NCBI RefSeq assembly: GCF_039542055.1
Contig: NZ_BAABHK010000003.1
Span: forward strand, 62,001 to 126,000
DNA length: 64,000 nucleotides
Source: Actinoallomurus vinaceus
GTDB taxonomy: Bacteria > Actinomycetota > Actinomycetes > Streptosporangiales > Streptosporangiaceae
Reading direction: 5' to 3'
Below are positions 50,380 to 58,782 of the stretch, piece after piece. A model generated the notes under the pieces. That model was not told the origin of the DNA, made no database searches, and was given only the letters and a program-made list of their open reading frames with translations. The stretch's first letter is position 1. Each line of letters begins with the position of its first letter. The translations under genes and the position numbers were made by a program.

Positions 50380-51575
50380 ACGCCGACGACATCCCCGGCA
50401 AGGACCCGCTGGCCGCCGCGGACGAGCTGGTCCGCCGCCTCCAAGCGCCGCGGACGGAGCAGGCGGCCGACCCGCAGCTGGAGGCGCTGGCCCTCGCGGT
50501 CTCGGCGAACCTGCCCGTGCTGCTGTGGGGCGAGCCCGGCATCGGCAAGTCCGCCGGCCTGCGGCAGCTGGCCGACTCGCTCGGCGTCCCGCTGGAGACG
50601 GTCATCGCCAGCGTGCACGAGCCGTCCGACTTCGCCGGCCTGCCCATCGTCGGCGACGACCCCGCGACCACGGGCGTGCCGATGGCCCCGCCGGACTGGG
50701 CGGTCCGCCTGACCACGGCAGGGCGCGGCCTCGTGTTCTTCGACGAGCTGTCCTCCGCTCCCCCGGCCGTGCAGGCCGCGCTGCTGCGCGTCGTCCTCGA
50801 ACGCCGCGTCGGCAGCCTGACGCTCCCCGAACCGGTCCGCGTGGTCGCCGCCGCGAACCCGCCGTCGAGCGCCGCGGACGGCTGGCACCTCAGCCCGCCG
50901 CTGGCCAACCGGTTCGTCCACCTGCGCTGGACCCACGACCCCCGGACGGTAGCGCGCGGCATGGCGGGGACCTGGCCGGCCGTGTCCCTGCCGCGCGTCG
51001 ACCCGTCCCGCGTGCCGAGCGCGGTCGCGCGCGCCCGCGGGGTGATCGCCGGGTTCCTCACGGCGCGGCCCGGCCTGACCCACAGCCTGCCCGGTGACGC
51101 GGAGAGCCGCGGCGGCGCGTGGCCGTCGCCGCGTACCTGGGAGATGGCGCTGCGGCTGCTCGCGGTCGGGTACGCCACCGGCGCGGACGACAAGGCGGTC
51201 GCGGCCGCGCTGATCGGCGCCGGCGGCGACGGCGCCGGGATGGAGTTGCTGACCTACCTCGAACAGCTCGACCTGCCCGACCCGAACCGCGTCCTCGCCG
51301 ATCCGGACGCCTTCGCCCTGCCGGCGCGCGGCGACCGGCAGCTCGCGTTCCTGACCGCCGTGGTCTCGGCCGTCCAGACCGACCTGACCCGGCGGCGCTG
51401 GGAGGCCGGGTGGACGGTGCTGGCCAAGGCGGTAGACGCGGGGGTTCCCGACATCGCGGCCCGGGCCGCCGCCGACCTGGCGGCGCTGCGCGACACCGAC
51501 TGGGCGGTGCCGAGCGGCATCGACGCCTTCGTCGACCTGCTGCAGCTGTCCGGGGCCCTGCCGGGAGGCGGCTGA
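50376..51575 (+). CDS. MoxR-type AAA+ ATPase
   Basis: This 399-residue AAA+ protein has Walker A GEPGIGKS near 52-59, Walker B LVFFDEL near 119-125, a sensor region VVAAANPPSSAADGWHLSPPLANRFVHL and a C-terminal helical lid. The sequence ASVHEPSDFAGLPIVGDD before Walker B is typical of MoxR proteins paired with vWA partners. Such pairs act as chaperones that remodel or activate a client, sometimes with metal insertion. GTG 50376 overlaps the ankyrin stop, and the vWA gene begins three bases after its stop. The ankyrin and LRR proteins are likely clients or adaptors. Confidence 0.92.
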   Translation: MNADDIPGKDPLAAADELVRRLQAPRTEQAADPQLEALALAVSANLPVLLWGEPGIGKSAGLRQLADSLGVPLETVIASVHEPSDFAGLPIVGDDPATTGVPMAPPDWAVRLTTAGRGLVFFDELSSAPPAVQAALLRVVLERRVGSLTLPEPVRVVAAANPPSSAADGWHLSPPLANRFVHLRWTHDPRTVARGMAGTWPAVSLPRVDPSRVPSAVARARGVIAGFLTARPGLTHSLPGDAESRGGAWPSPRTWEMALRLLAVGYATGADDKAVAAALIGAGGDGAGMELLTYLEQLDLPDPNRVLADPDAFALPARGDRQLAFLTAVVSAVQTDLTRRRWEAGWTVLAKAVDAGVPDIAARAAADLAALRDTDWAVPSGIDAFVDLLQLSGALPGGG

Positions 51576-51578
51576 GCG

Positions 51579-52754
51579 ATGGCCGAGCTCGACCGGGTCA
51601 AGCTGCTCGCGGCACGGTACCGGGCCGCGACCGACCGGCCGTACCTCGCGTCCGCGCTGTACTCGCTGACGGTCGTGCCGAGCAGCCGAGTGCCGACGAT
51701 GGCCGTCGACCGGCACTGGCGGTGCTACGTGTCGTCGGCGTTCGTCGCGGAGACGCCGGTGCCGGAGCTCGCGGGCGTCTGGATCCACGAGGTGGCGCAC
51801 CTGCTGCGCGACCACCACGGCCGCGCCGAGCGGCTGCCCGCCGCCGACCAGTCCGACCGGCTGCGCATCAACGTGGCCCAGGACTGCGAGATCAACGACG
51901 ACCTGCTCGCCGACGGGCTGGCGCTGCCGGACGGGCGCGTGGAGCCCCGGGCGTTCGGTCTCGACGCGGGCGGGCTGTTCGAGGAGTACCTCCTCCACCT
52001 GCCCCGATCGGCGACGTGCTCCGACTGCGGTTCCGGAGCCCACGGGACGCCGGGCGACTGGGAGATCGCCGGATCCGGGGGGCCCGGCGTCAGCCCGGTC
52101 GAGGCCGAGGCGCTGCGGCGGCACACCGCCGAGGCGATGCGCGGACACCAGCGCAGCCGGGGCACCCTTCCGGCGGGCTGGCGGCGCTGGGCCGACCAGG
52201 TCCTCGAACCGACCGTCGACTGGCGCCGCGTGCTCGCCGGCGCCGTACGCGAGGCGGTCGCCTGGGCGGCCGGAGCGGTCGACTACACCTACCGGCGCCC
52301 GTCCCGCCGCAGCGCCGCGCTGCGCGGTGTGGTCCTGCCGAGCCTGCGCCGCCCGCTGCCCGCCGTCGCGATCGTGGTGGACACCTCCGGGTCGATGGGC
52401 GAGGACGAGCTCGCGGAGGCCCTGGGCGAGGTGACCGGCGTGCTGCGTGAGGTCGGCGCCGGCGGCAACCGGGTCACCGTGCTGGCCTGCGACGCCGACG
52501 TCCACGCCGCGTCCAGGGTGACGTCCGCGCAGCAGGTCACCCTCGCCGGAGGCGGCGGCACCGACATGCGGATCGGCATCGAGGCCGCCCTCGCCCTGCC
52601 CGAACGGCCCGGCGTCGTGATCGTGCTGACCGACGGCTACACGCCGTGGCCCGAGGAACCCTCGTCGGCCCGCCTCATCGCCGCCCTCATCGGCGAGGAC
52701 GCCCCGCCCCCGCCGGCCTGGGTCGAGACGGTCCGCGTCACCGACCGGCGTTAG
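51579..52754 (+). CDS. Putative metallopeptidase domain plus vWA domain (DUF2201-like), MoxR partner
   Basis: This 391-residue protein has a zincin-like motif HEVAH at residues 70-74 in IWIHEVAHLLRDHHGR, which the family usually shows as a putative metallopeptidase. A CSDCG pair follows near 147-150. A C-terminal vWA domain has the metal-ion site DTSGSM at 268-273 and GGGGTDMRIGIEAAL for the second MIDAS loop. vWA proteins of this type work with the MoxR ATPase encoded just before it. Whether the HExxH motif is proteolytic is untested. It is the last gene of the SDR-LRR-ankyrin-MoxR operon; a TetR gene follows 40 bases on. Confidence 0.9.
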   Translation: MAELDRVKLLAARYRAATDRPYLASALYSLTVVPSSRVPTMAVDRHWRCYVSSAFVAETPVPELAGVWIHEVAHLLRDHHGRAERLPAADQSDRLRINVAQDCEINDDLLADGLALPDGRVEPRAFGLDAGGLFEEYLLHLPRSATCSDCGSGAHGTPGDWEIAGSGGPGVSPVEAEALRRHTAEAMRGHQRSRGTLPAGWRRWADQVLEPTVDWRRVLAGAVREAVAWAAGAVDYTYRRPSRRSAALRGVVLPSLRRPLPAVAIVVDTSGSMGEDELAEALGEVTGVLREVGAGGNRVTVLACDADVHAASRVTSAQQVTLAGGGGTDMRIGIEAALALPERPGVVIVLTDGYTPWPEEPSSARLIAALIGEDAPPPPAWVETVRVTDRR

Positions 52755-52794
52755 CCTGGTCAGGCCAGATGATCGACAGAAGAGGCGGGTCGCG

Positions 52795-53493
52795 ATGAGG
52801 ACACGACGCGAACGCCTGCGGGCCGAGCTCGACCGTGACATCCGGGCGTCCGCGCGCCGGCTGCTCCAGGCCGACGGGCCGGCCGCGATGACCATGGCCG
52901 CCATCGCCCGCGAGGTCGGGGTCACCGCGCCCGCGATCTACCGGTACTACGAGAGCCACGACGACCTGGTCCGCGCGGTCGCCGCCGACCTGGTCGAAGA
53001 CCTGGTGACGACGCTGACGGCGGCCGCCGATCCCTCTCGCGACCTGCTCACGCGGGTCACCGGCGCCACCAACGCGATCCGCTCCTGGGCCCAGGAGCAT
53101 CCTTCGGAGTTCACCTTCCTCTTCGGGTCTCCCAGCGGGAGCAGGGCGCAGGGCGAGATCTCGGCCGACTGGGTGGTGCGGCTCGCCCACCTCTTCGGCG
53201 GACTGTTCGAGGAGATCTGGCGGCAGCGGCCGTTCCCCGTCCTCTCGGACGAGGAGCTCGTTCCGGCGCTGCGCGACGAGCTCGCGAGCTACCGCAGGAC
53301 CACCGGGCTCGACCTCCCGCTCGGCGCGATCTGGGTCCTGCTGACCTGCTGGCAGCGGATCTACTCCGTGGTCTGCCTGGAGATCTTCGGCCATCTCGGG
53401 GTGGGCATCGACGATCACGGCCCGCTGTTCGACCAGATGCTCGTCGAGCTGTGCGCCCTGATCGGCCTCGAGTACGACCCGTCAACGCGCTGA
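52795..53493 (+). CDS. TetR-family regulator with WHG-type C-terminal domain
   Basis: This 232-residue protein has a helix-turn-helix AAMTMAAIAREVGVTAPAIYRYYESHDDLVRAV and a C-terminal WHG/TetR_C_33-like domain (PSEFTFLFGSP...RDELASYRRTTGLDLPLGAIWVLLTCWQRIYSVVCLEIFGHL). It lies 40 bases after the vWA gene and may belong to that operon, but no operator is obvious in its upstream gap. Its stop is two bases before a MITE-like hairpin. Confidence 0.88.
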   Translation: MRTRRERLRAELDRDIRASARRLLQADGPAAMTMAAIAREVGVTAPAIYRYYESHDDLVRAVAADLVEDLVTTLTAAADPSRDLLTRVTGATNAIRSWAQEHPSEFTFLFGSPSGSRAQGEISADWVVRLAHLFGGLFEEIWRQRPFPVLSDEELVPALRDELASYRRTTGLDLPLGAIWVLLTCWQRIYSVVCLEIFGHLGVGIDDHGPLFDQMLVELCALIGLEYDPSTR

Positions 53494-53494
53494 G

Positions 53495-53569
53495 CTAGGG
53501 GGTGTCCGGTGGATCTTTGTCCGGCTGCGCGCCGCTCGCTACGAACAAGACCCACCGGACACCCCCTAG
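53495..53569. mobile_element. Short MITE-like hairpin of 75 bp with 18-bp perfect ends
   Basis: CTAGGGGGTGTCCGGTGG (53495-53512) and its exact complement (53552-53569) enclose a 39-nt middle whose outer bases also nearly pair. Each end reads CTAG, consistent with insertion at a TA target. The minus-strand core CGTAGCGAGCGGCG (53530-53543) is shared with the element at 7452-7681. It lies between convergent genes and supplies the TAG stop of the lipoprotein gene. It probably also works as a bidirectional terminator. Confidence 0.7.
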
Positions 53570-54837
53570 CCGGCGGCCGCCTGGAAGACCAGGGAGTGAT
53601 CCTCCTGCTCGACGATGGCGCCGTAGGGGCCGACGAGTGAGGGGGCGGCGCCCGGCGAGGTCTCGCGGTCATGGCCGGTACGGGCGTCGACGACGACGGG
53701 GCCGTTGGCGGTGGTCCCGTAGACCGCGCCGTGCCACACGGCGGTGAGCGTGGGCGGCGTCCTGCCATCCTTCGGCAGCTCCCACAGCGGCCGCGCCGTG
53801 GCAGCGTCGAAGGCCATCATCCGGTGGCTGTTGTGGCAGACCGTGACCGACCGGCCGTCGTGCGCGCACTCGTAGCGGAGGCTCTGGTCGGGGAACCGGA
53901 AGCGTCGCCGTCCCGTGGAGATGTCGAGGAGCCCGTCGCCTCCGTCCCCGGCGAACAGCGCGACCAGCGCCGGCCCGGCGGGATCCGCCTCGTAGGTGTG
54001 GGTCGAGACCGGGGCCGTGCTCCAGCGGATCCGGTTCGTCGTCGCGTCGATGCCCTGCAGGCGATAGGTCCCACCGCCGAAGATGCCGGCGGAGCGTACC
54101 GTTCCGATGACGACGACCCGCCCGCCGGACGCGGTGACCGCGACCGTCCCGCGCCGGGTCCAGCGGATCCGGTGCGCCGCCGGGTCGACGACCACGACGG
54201 CGTCGATGCCCGAGCCGCTCAGCCCGATCGCGATCGTCTGATCGTCGGCGCCGACGATCTCATATCCGCTGACGTCCGCTCCCGCCAGGCTCGGCGGCAG
54301 CGGCAGCGCGTCGTCGCCGAGGGTCCTCCCGGTGGAGGCGTCGGCGACGAGGACCTCGAGCGCGGGGGCGGGGGGCGTGGTGCCGTGGCCCGGTAGCTCC
54401 CCGGCGAACAGTCCGATGACCCGCTCCCGGCCGCCCGACGACGAGAGGAAGGGCCTGGTGGACCGGCGGGCGACGGTCACGCCCGCCCGGGTCGGGGCGC
54501 TCCACGCGATGTCGCCGGTGGTCACGTCCACCGCCCGCAGCCCCGCACGGTCCTGGAAGTACGCCAGGCGCCCGGCCATCACCATCTCGCCCGCGCCCGG
54601 CCCGTCGGCCGTGGCGGCGGACAGCAGCGGACGGCCGGTCGCCGCGAACCTCACGGGCGGATCGAAGTGCGGCACGTCCTGGGCGGCCGGCGCCCTGGAC
54701 CTGCCCGCCTCGGCCCGCGGCGCGTCATCTCGCCCGCACGCGGCCAGGGCGAGTGCCAGGGCCGCCGCGGCCAGGGCCGCTGTGATCCGGGTGGGGGTCG
54801 CCGACGCTGGAACGTTCCCGCGTGACCTGTGCTTCAT
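53566..54837 (-). CDS. PQQ-like beta-propeller lipoprotein
   Basis: This 423-residue secreted lipoprotein has a signal peptide ending in ALALAAC with Cys34. Repeated blades carry LRAVDVTTGDIAWSAPT, DPAAHRIRWTRRG, QGIDATTNRIRWSTAP and FDAATARPLWELPKDG, the PQQ/BamB-type pattern. Residues that would bind PQQ in dehydrogenases are not evident, so it is more likely a structural or binding propeller. The last codon and stop lie inside the inverted-repeat arm at 53552-53569, so the C-terminus QAAAG may have been set by that insertion. Function unknown. Confidence 0.85.
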   Translation of the reverse strand: MKHRSRGNVPASATPTRITAALAAAALALALAACGRDDAPRAEAGRSRAPAAQDVPHFDPPVRFAATGRPLLSAATADGPGAGEMVMAGRLAYFQDRAGLRAVDVTTGDIAWSAPTRAGVTVARRSTRPFLSSSGGRERVIGLFAGELPGHGTTPPAPALEVLVADASTGRTLGDDALPLPPSLAGADVSGYEIVGADDQTIAIGLSGSGIDAVVVVDPAAHRIRWTRRGTVAVTASGGRVVVIGTVRSAGIFGGGTYRLQGIDATTNRIRWSTAPVSTHTYEADPAGPALVALFAGDGGDGLLDISTGRRRFRFPDQSLRYECAHDGRSVTVCHNSHRMMAFDAATARPLWELPKDGRTPPTLTAVWHGAVYGTTANGPVVVDARTGHDRETSPGAAPSLVGPYGAIVEQEDHSLVFQAAAG

Positions 54838-55007
54838 CCGACCTGCCTTCGGTCCGCCTCCGTGAATGGCCGTAGATATGTTAATGGCAATAACTCAGTT
54901 TTGTGGAATAACCGTTGCCTTGGGAAGGTCCTTGCGGCATGTCCGGATCTCCGTGAAACCATGACCTCTATCTGAGGCCCGGGCCATCGCGGACGAAAGG
55001 CGTGAGT
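54838..55007. promoter_or_regulatory. Divergent promoter region with A/T-rich core
   Basis: This 170-base gap separates the lipoprotein and FMN dehydrogenase genes. The stretch GATATGTTAATGGCAATAACTC near 54875-54893 is strikingly A/T-rich for this genome, so both promoters probably lie here. No clear operator repeat was seen. Confidence 0.45.
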
Positions 55008-56225
55008 GTGAACCTTCGGGAGATCCGGTCCTTGATCAGGCTCGAGCCGTTCGAGCGCGACCCGGTACGACGGCGGCTCGCCCACTGCCACGACCTCGAC
55101 GACCTGCGCCGGGTCGCCCGCCGCCGCACCCCCAGGGCCGTGTTCGACTACGTCGACGGCGGCGCGGACGACGAGATCAGCATGGCCGCCAACGTCGAGG
55201 CCTTCCACCGGTGGCGGTTCACGCCCCGGTCCCTCAACGACGTGTCCTCCGCCGACACGGCGACCCGGCTGTTCGACCGGCCGGCCGCACTGCCGCTCGT
55301 CCTCGCGCCGACCGGCTACACCCGCATGATGCATCCGGTCGGCGAGCCCGCCGTCGCCCGCGTGGCCGCCCGCCGCGGGGTCCCGTACACGCTGTCCACG
55401 GTCGGCACCACCTCCGTGGAGGACCTGGCGGCCACCGCGGGCCATCCGGACCTGTGGTTCCAGCTGTACGTGTGGAAGGACCGCAAGACCAGCTGGGAGC
55501 TGGTCGAGCGCGCGGCGGCGGCCGGCTACCGCGTGCTGGAGGTGACCGTCGACACGGCCGTGTCCGGGCACCGCGGCCGCGACGTGCGCAACGGGCTGAC
55601 CATCCCGCCGAGCCTGACCGTCCGCACCGTGCTCGACCTCGGTTCCCGCCCCGGCTACTGGACCCGGATGCTCCGCTCCCCCGGCCTGGAGTTCGCGAAC
55701 CTCACCGGCGCGAACGGCGTGCCCGGCTCGGTGACGATGGAGAACATGGCGGACCAGTTCGGCCCGGTGACCTGGGAGGACATCGCCGAACTGCGGCGGC
55801 GCTGGTCCGGCCCGCTCGTCGTGAAGGGCCCGGTCGGCCCGGACGACGCCCGCCGCGCCGTGGACGCCGGGGTGGACGGCCTTCACCTGTCCAACCACGG
55901 CGGCCGCCAGCTCGACCGGCTCATGCCGCCGATCGACACCCTTCCGGACGTACGCGCCGCGATCGGCGACGACGTGTGCGTCCTCGTCGACTCCGGCATC
56001 CGGCACGGCGCCGACCTCGCGGTCGCCGTGGCGCTCGGCGCGGACGCCGGGGCGATCGGCCGCGCGTACCTCTACGGCCTGATGGCCGGCGGCATCCGCG
56101 GCGTCGACCGCGCCCTGGAGCTGCTGACCGCGCAGTTCACCCGCACGCTCCAGCTGCTCGGCGTCTCCTCCGTCCAGGAGCTCCGGGCCCACGGCCCCGA
56201 GCTCCTCCGCCGAGAGCCGCGCTGA
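55008..56225 (+). CDS. FMN-dependent alpha-hydroxyacid dehydrogenase (LldD/MftD-like)
   Basis: This 405-residue TIM-barrel flavoenzyme has RRRTPRAVFDYVDGGADDEISMAANVEAF near the N-terminus, the FMN-site segment LVLAPTGYTRMMHPVGE, and the catalytic-base motif LSNHGGRQLD at about 294-303. It oxidises a 2-hydroxyacid to the 2-oxoacid. MftD, which matures mycofactocin, belongs to the same family, but no other mycofactocin gene is seen here. GTG 55008 is preferred: GAAAGG is seven bases upstream; GTG 55002 would be too close. It is followed by a strong convergent terminator. Confidence 0.9.
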   Translation: MNLREIRSLIRLEPFERDPVRRRLAHCHDLDDLRRVARRRTPRAVFDYVDGGADDEISMAANVEAFHRWRFTPRSLNDVSSADTATRLFDRPAALPLVLAPTGYTRMMHPVGEPAVARVAARRGVPYTLSTVGTTSVEDLAATAGHPDLWFQLYVWKDRKTSWELVERAAAAGYRVLEVTVDTAVSGHRGRDVRNGLTIPPSLTVRTVLDLGSRPGYWTRMLRSPGLEFANLTGANGVPGSVTMENMADQFGPVTWEDIAELRRRWSGPLVVKGPVGPDDARRAVDAGVDGLHLSNHGGRQLDRLMPPIDTLPDVRAAIGDDVCVLVDSGIRHGADLAVAVALGADAGAIGRAYLYGLMAGGIRGVDRALELLTAQFTRTLQLLGVSSVQELRAHGPELLRREPR

Positions 56226-56260
56226 AGCCCGGGGCGCCGGCGGGCCGGCCGGTGAAGCTC

Positions 56261-56293
56261 CTCGCGATCGCCGGTGTCGCGGGCGATCGCGAG
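56261..56293. terminator. Bidirectional terminator between dehydrogenase and GDSL esterase genes
   Basis: A perfect 12-bp stem, CTCGCGATCGCC (56261-56272) with its complement at 56282-56293, lies between the convergent stops at 56225 and 56300. Confidence 0.8.
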
Positions 56294-56299
56294 GCCCGG

Positions 56300-56962
56300 T
56301 CACGCGACCAGGCGCAGCCAGGCCGCCGCGAGCGCGGCGTGACCGGCCGGCGTCGGGTGCACGCCGTCCGCGGCCCAGTACTCCGGCCCGGTCGTCGCGG
56401 CGAGCTCGGCGAACATGCCGTCGGCGGCGAGCAGGTGCGCGCCGTACTCGCGGGCGAGCTCGCGCACGACCTGGATCTTCGGGTCCAGGTCGGCGCGCCA
56501 CTTCTTCCGGTCCTCCACGCCCATGTGCGCGTCGCCGACCTCGATGAGGCCGCGGACCGGCAGGAGGAACGGCTCGATGAGGATCAGGTCGGTGCCGGCC
56601 TCGGCGAGGGACGCGAGCAGGCGGTCGTAACCTGCCGCGAAGTCCTCCGCGGGGATCACGTAGCCGTCCGGATCGTACGCGTGCCAGCCGACGTCATTGA
56701 TGCCGACGAGGATCGACACCACGTCCGGGCGCGCGTCGAGCACGTCCGCCTGCCATCGGGGTTCGAGGTCCATCACCTTGTTGCCCGCGATCCCGGAGTT
56801 CAGCCAGGTCACGGCCCGGTCCGGGTGCCGGAGTCCCCACTCGCCCGCGACGCGGAGCGGGTAGCCGAACCCGAGGCCCTGTTCGCTCTCCAGCCGCTGG
56901 CAGTCGGTGATCGAATCGCCGGTGAACATCACGGTGCTTCCCGGTCGGATGGTGATCGTCAT
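56300..56962 (-). CDS. Cytoplasmic SGNH/GDSL esterase
   Basis: This 220-residue protein consists of one SGNH domain: GDSITD at 15-20, SGIAGNKV (block II), SILVGINDVGW (block III) and DGVHPTPAGHAALA (block V) with the Asp and His. There is no signal peptide, unlike the SGNH hydrolase at 41935. It resembles acetyl-xylan or carbohydrate esterases. ATG 56962 has CAGGAG five bases before it. It is a single gene between the dehydrogenase and the FAD monooxygenase; substrate unknown. Confidence 0.9.
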   Translation of the reverse strand: MTITIRPGSTVMFTGDSITDCQRLESEQGLGFGYPLRVAGEWGLRHPDRAVTWLNSGIAGNKVMDLEPRWQADVLDARPDVVSILVGINDVGWHAYDPDGYVIPAEDFAAGYDRLLASLAEAGTDLILIEPFLLPVRGLIEVGDAHMGVEDRKKWRADLDPKIQVVRELAREYGAHLLAADGMFAELAATTGPEYWAADGVHPTPAGHAALAAAWLRLVA

Positions 56963-57044
56963 GTGTGCTCCTGAAACTCGGTTGATGAACGGAAATTCGC
57001 GCTTGTAGCGCCCACGGGAACGAAACGGGCACGGGGTGGCCGCT

Positions 57045-58565
57045 TCAGATCGCCGGACCACCGAACCAATGGCCGGCGGCCCGCTCGAACGCTTCACGAT
57101 CAGGGTCGCGATCACCTGCCCAGGCGACGATGCCGTCGGGTCGGACCAGCACGGCCCCGAATCCGAGGTCGTTTCTCGCCGGCCCGGCCACATACCGGAT
57201 CCGGCTCTCCCAGCCCATCGCCGAACCGCGCAGGCGCCGGTCGATGCTGAAATCGAGCGCGACGCCTCGTCCGTCCTGCAGCAGGTCGCCGAGGCGGGTG
57301 CCGTCCTCAAGACGAAGGTCCGGGGCGTTACGGCCGACCAGCGGCTGCTTGCTGCCGAGGTCGTAGCGGACCGACGATCCCGACAATCTGTCGAACACGT
57401 AGGTCGTTCCGTCACGGGTCCCGATCAGGTCGCGAATCAGTCCTTGGACCGCCTGGGCATGCGGGTCCGGCCTCATGGCCGCCACCTGGGCGCGCGACCA
57501 GTCGAGCACCCTCGCGCCGATCGGATGGCGCTCGCGGGTGTAGGTGTCGAGCAGCCCGTCCGGCGCGTACCCGTGCACGGTCGCCGCGAGCTTCCATCCC
57601 AGGTTCATGGCGTCGCCGATGCCGAGGTTGAGTCCCTGCCCGCCGAGGGGGGAGTGGATGTGCGCGGCGTCGCCCGCGAGCAGGACGCGTCCCTGCCGGT
57701 AGGTCGTCGTCTGCATCGCCCGATCGGTGAAGCTCGAGGCGAGATGGACATCGCTCAGCGTCACGTCGGTGCCGGATACACGGCGCAGAACCGCCTGGAG
57801 ATGGTCGCGAGTCGGCTGCTGAGAGCGATCGAACGCACCGCCGTCGAAGTCCATCATGCCGATGTGCCCGTTCACGCGCGTCTGCAGGTACATGCCCGTC
57901 GACGTCAGGTTGAACCCAGGGCGCAGCTTTTCGGGATCGGCGATGGTGGCGTGCATGGTGTAGCCGGTGAACTGCGGCTCGGTGCCGACGAAGTCGAAGC
58001 CCGCGAGCCCGCGTACCGTGCTGCGTCCGCCATCGCAGCCGACGAGCCAGCGCGCCGCGTACTCGTGCTCGCCGGCTTGCGCGACCACGCGCTCATCGTC
58101 CTGCGCGATGGCCGAGACGACGACGCCGCGCCTGACCTCCACGCCGAGCTTGGACGCCCGCTCGGACAGCACCGTCTCGACCGCTTCGAGGCTCGTCAAC
58201 ACGCCCTCCAGGGCCGGGCCGGCAAGCCGGAACGGCAGGGCGGCGACGTCGACCTTGGCCGGATCGAGGATCATGCCGGCGAAGTGGCCCGCGCTGCGCG
58301 GGGGTGGCGGCTCGTCCGCGTCGGGGTTCGTGCCGGGATCGTCGTGGACGCCCGAGGCCGTCAGCAGCGGGTGCAGCATCCCGCGGCGGTAGAACGCCTC
58401 CACCGACCCGGCGGACAGGCCCCGCATCCCGAGCGGTTCCGCCTTCCACGGGGAGCGGGGCTCCGGCTCCCGCTCGAGCACCAGGACAGAACAACCCGCG
58501 AGGCCAAGCTCGCAGGCAAGGAACAGACCGACCGGGCCAGCGCCCACGATCACTACGTCATGCAC
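57045..58565 (-). CDS. FAD-dependent aromatic monooxygenase (PHBH/MhpA-like)
   Basis: This 506-residue flavoprotein has the Rossmann motif IVGAGPVGLFLACELGLAG, the conserved GCDGGRSTVR and the FAD-ribityl motif LLAGDAAHIHSPLGGQGLNLGIGDAMNLGWKL. A C-terminal thioredoxin-like domain (about 405-506) is typical of phenol-hydroxylase-like and polyketide-tailoring enzymes. It would hydroxylate an aromatic substrate with NAD(P)H and oxygen. GTG 58565 has AGGGGAG five bases upstream. It is divergent from a giant AfsR-like regulator whose start is about 220 bases away, so regulation by that protein is likely. Confidence 0.92.
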   Translation of the reverse strand: MHDVVIVGAGPVGLFLACELGLAGCSVLVLEREPEPRSPWKAEPLGMRGLSAGSVEAFYRRGMLHPLLTASGVHDDPGTNPDADEPPPPRSAGHFAGMILDPAKVDVAALPFRLAGPALEGVLTSLEAVETVLSERASKLGVEVRRGVVVSAIAQDDERVVAQAGEHEYAARWLVGCDGGRSTVRGLAGFDFVGTEPQFTGYTMHATIADPEKLRPGFNLTSTGMYLQTRVNGHIGMMDFDGGAFDRSQQPTRDHLQAVLRRVSGTDVTLSDVHLASSFTDRAMQTTTYRQGRVLLAGDAAHIHSPLGGQGLNLGIGDAMNLGWKLAATVHGYAPDGLLDTYTRERHPIGARVLDWSRAQVAAMRPDPHAQAVQGLIRDLIGTRDGTTYVFDRLSGSSVRYDLGSKQPLVGRNAPDLRLEDGTRLGDLLQDGRGVALDFSIDRRLRGSAMGWESRIRYVAGPARNDLGFGAVLVRPDGIVAWAGDRDPDREAFERAAGHWFGGPAI

Positions 58566-58782
58566 GAGAACTCCCCTTCCGAAGCCTGTTCTCTTCAGGC
58601 ACGCAGAGACTGACGCGGGCCGCTCACACGGGGCACACACGGCGCTGACATGGGGGCACACGGCGCTGATACGGGTCTGACGCTCTCGTCCCGCGACGTG
58701 TCGGCGCCGCGTTCGCGCACCCGGCCGGCCAGGGCCCTGCCCTGATTTGGGTACTGGAGGGTGCGCGCGCGAAGATCGGGGG

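Noticed and set aside
55008..56225. MftD of a mycofactocin cluster
   Set aside because: The FMN dehydrogenase family fits, but mftA, mftB, mftC, mftE and mftF are absent around it.
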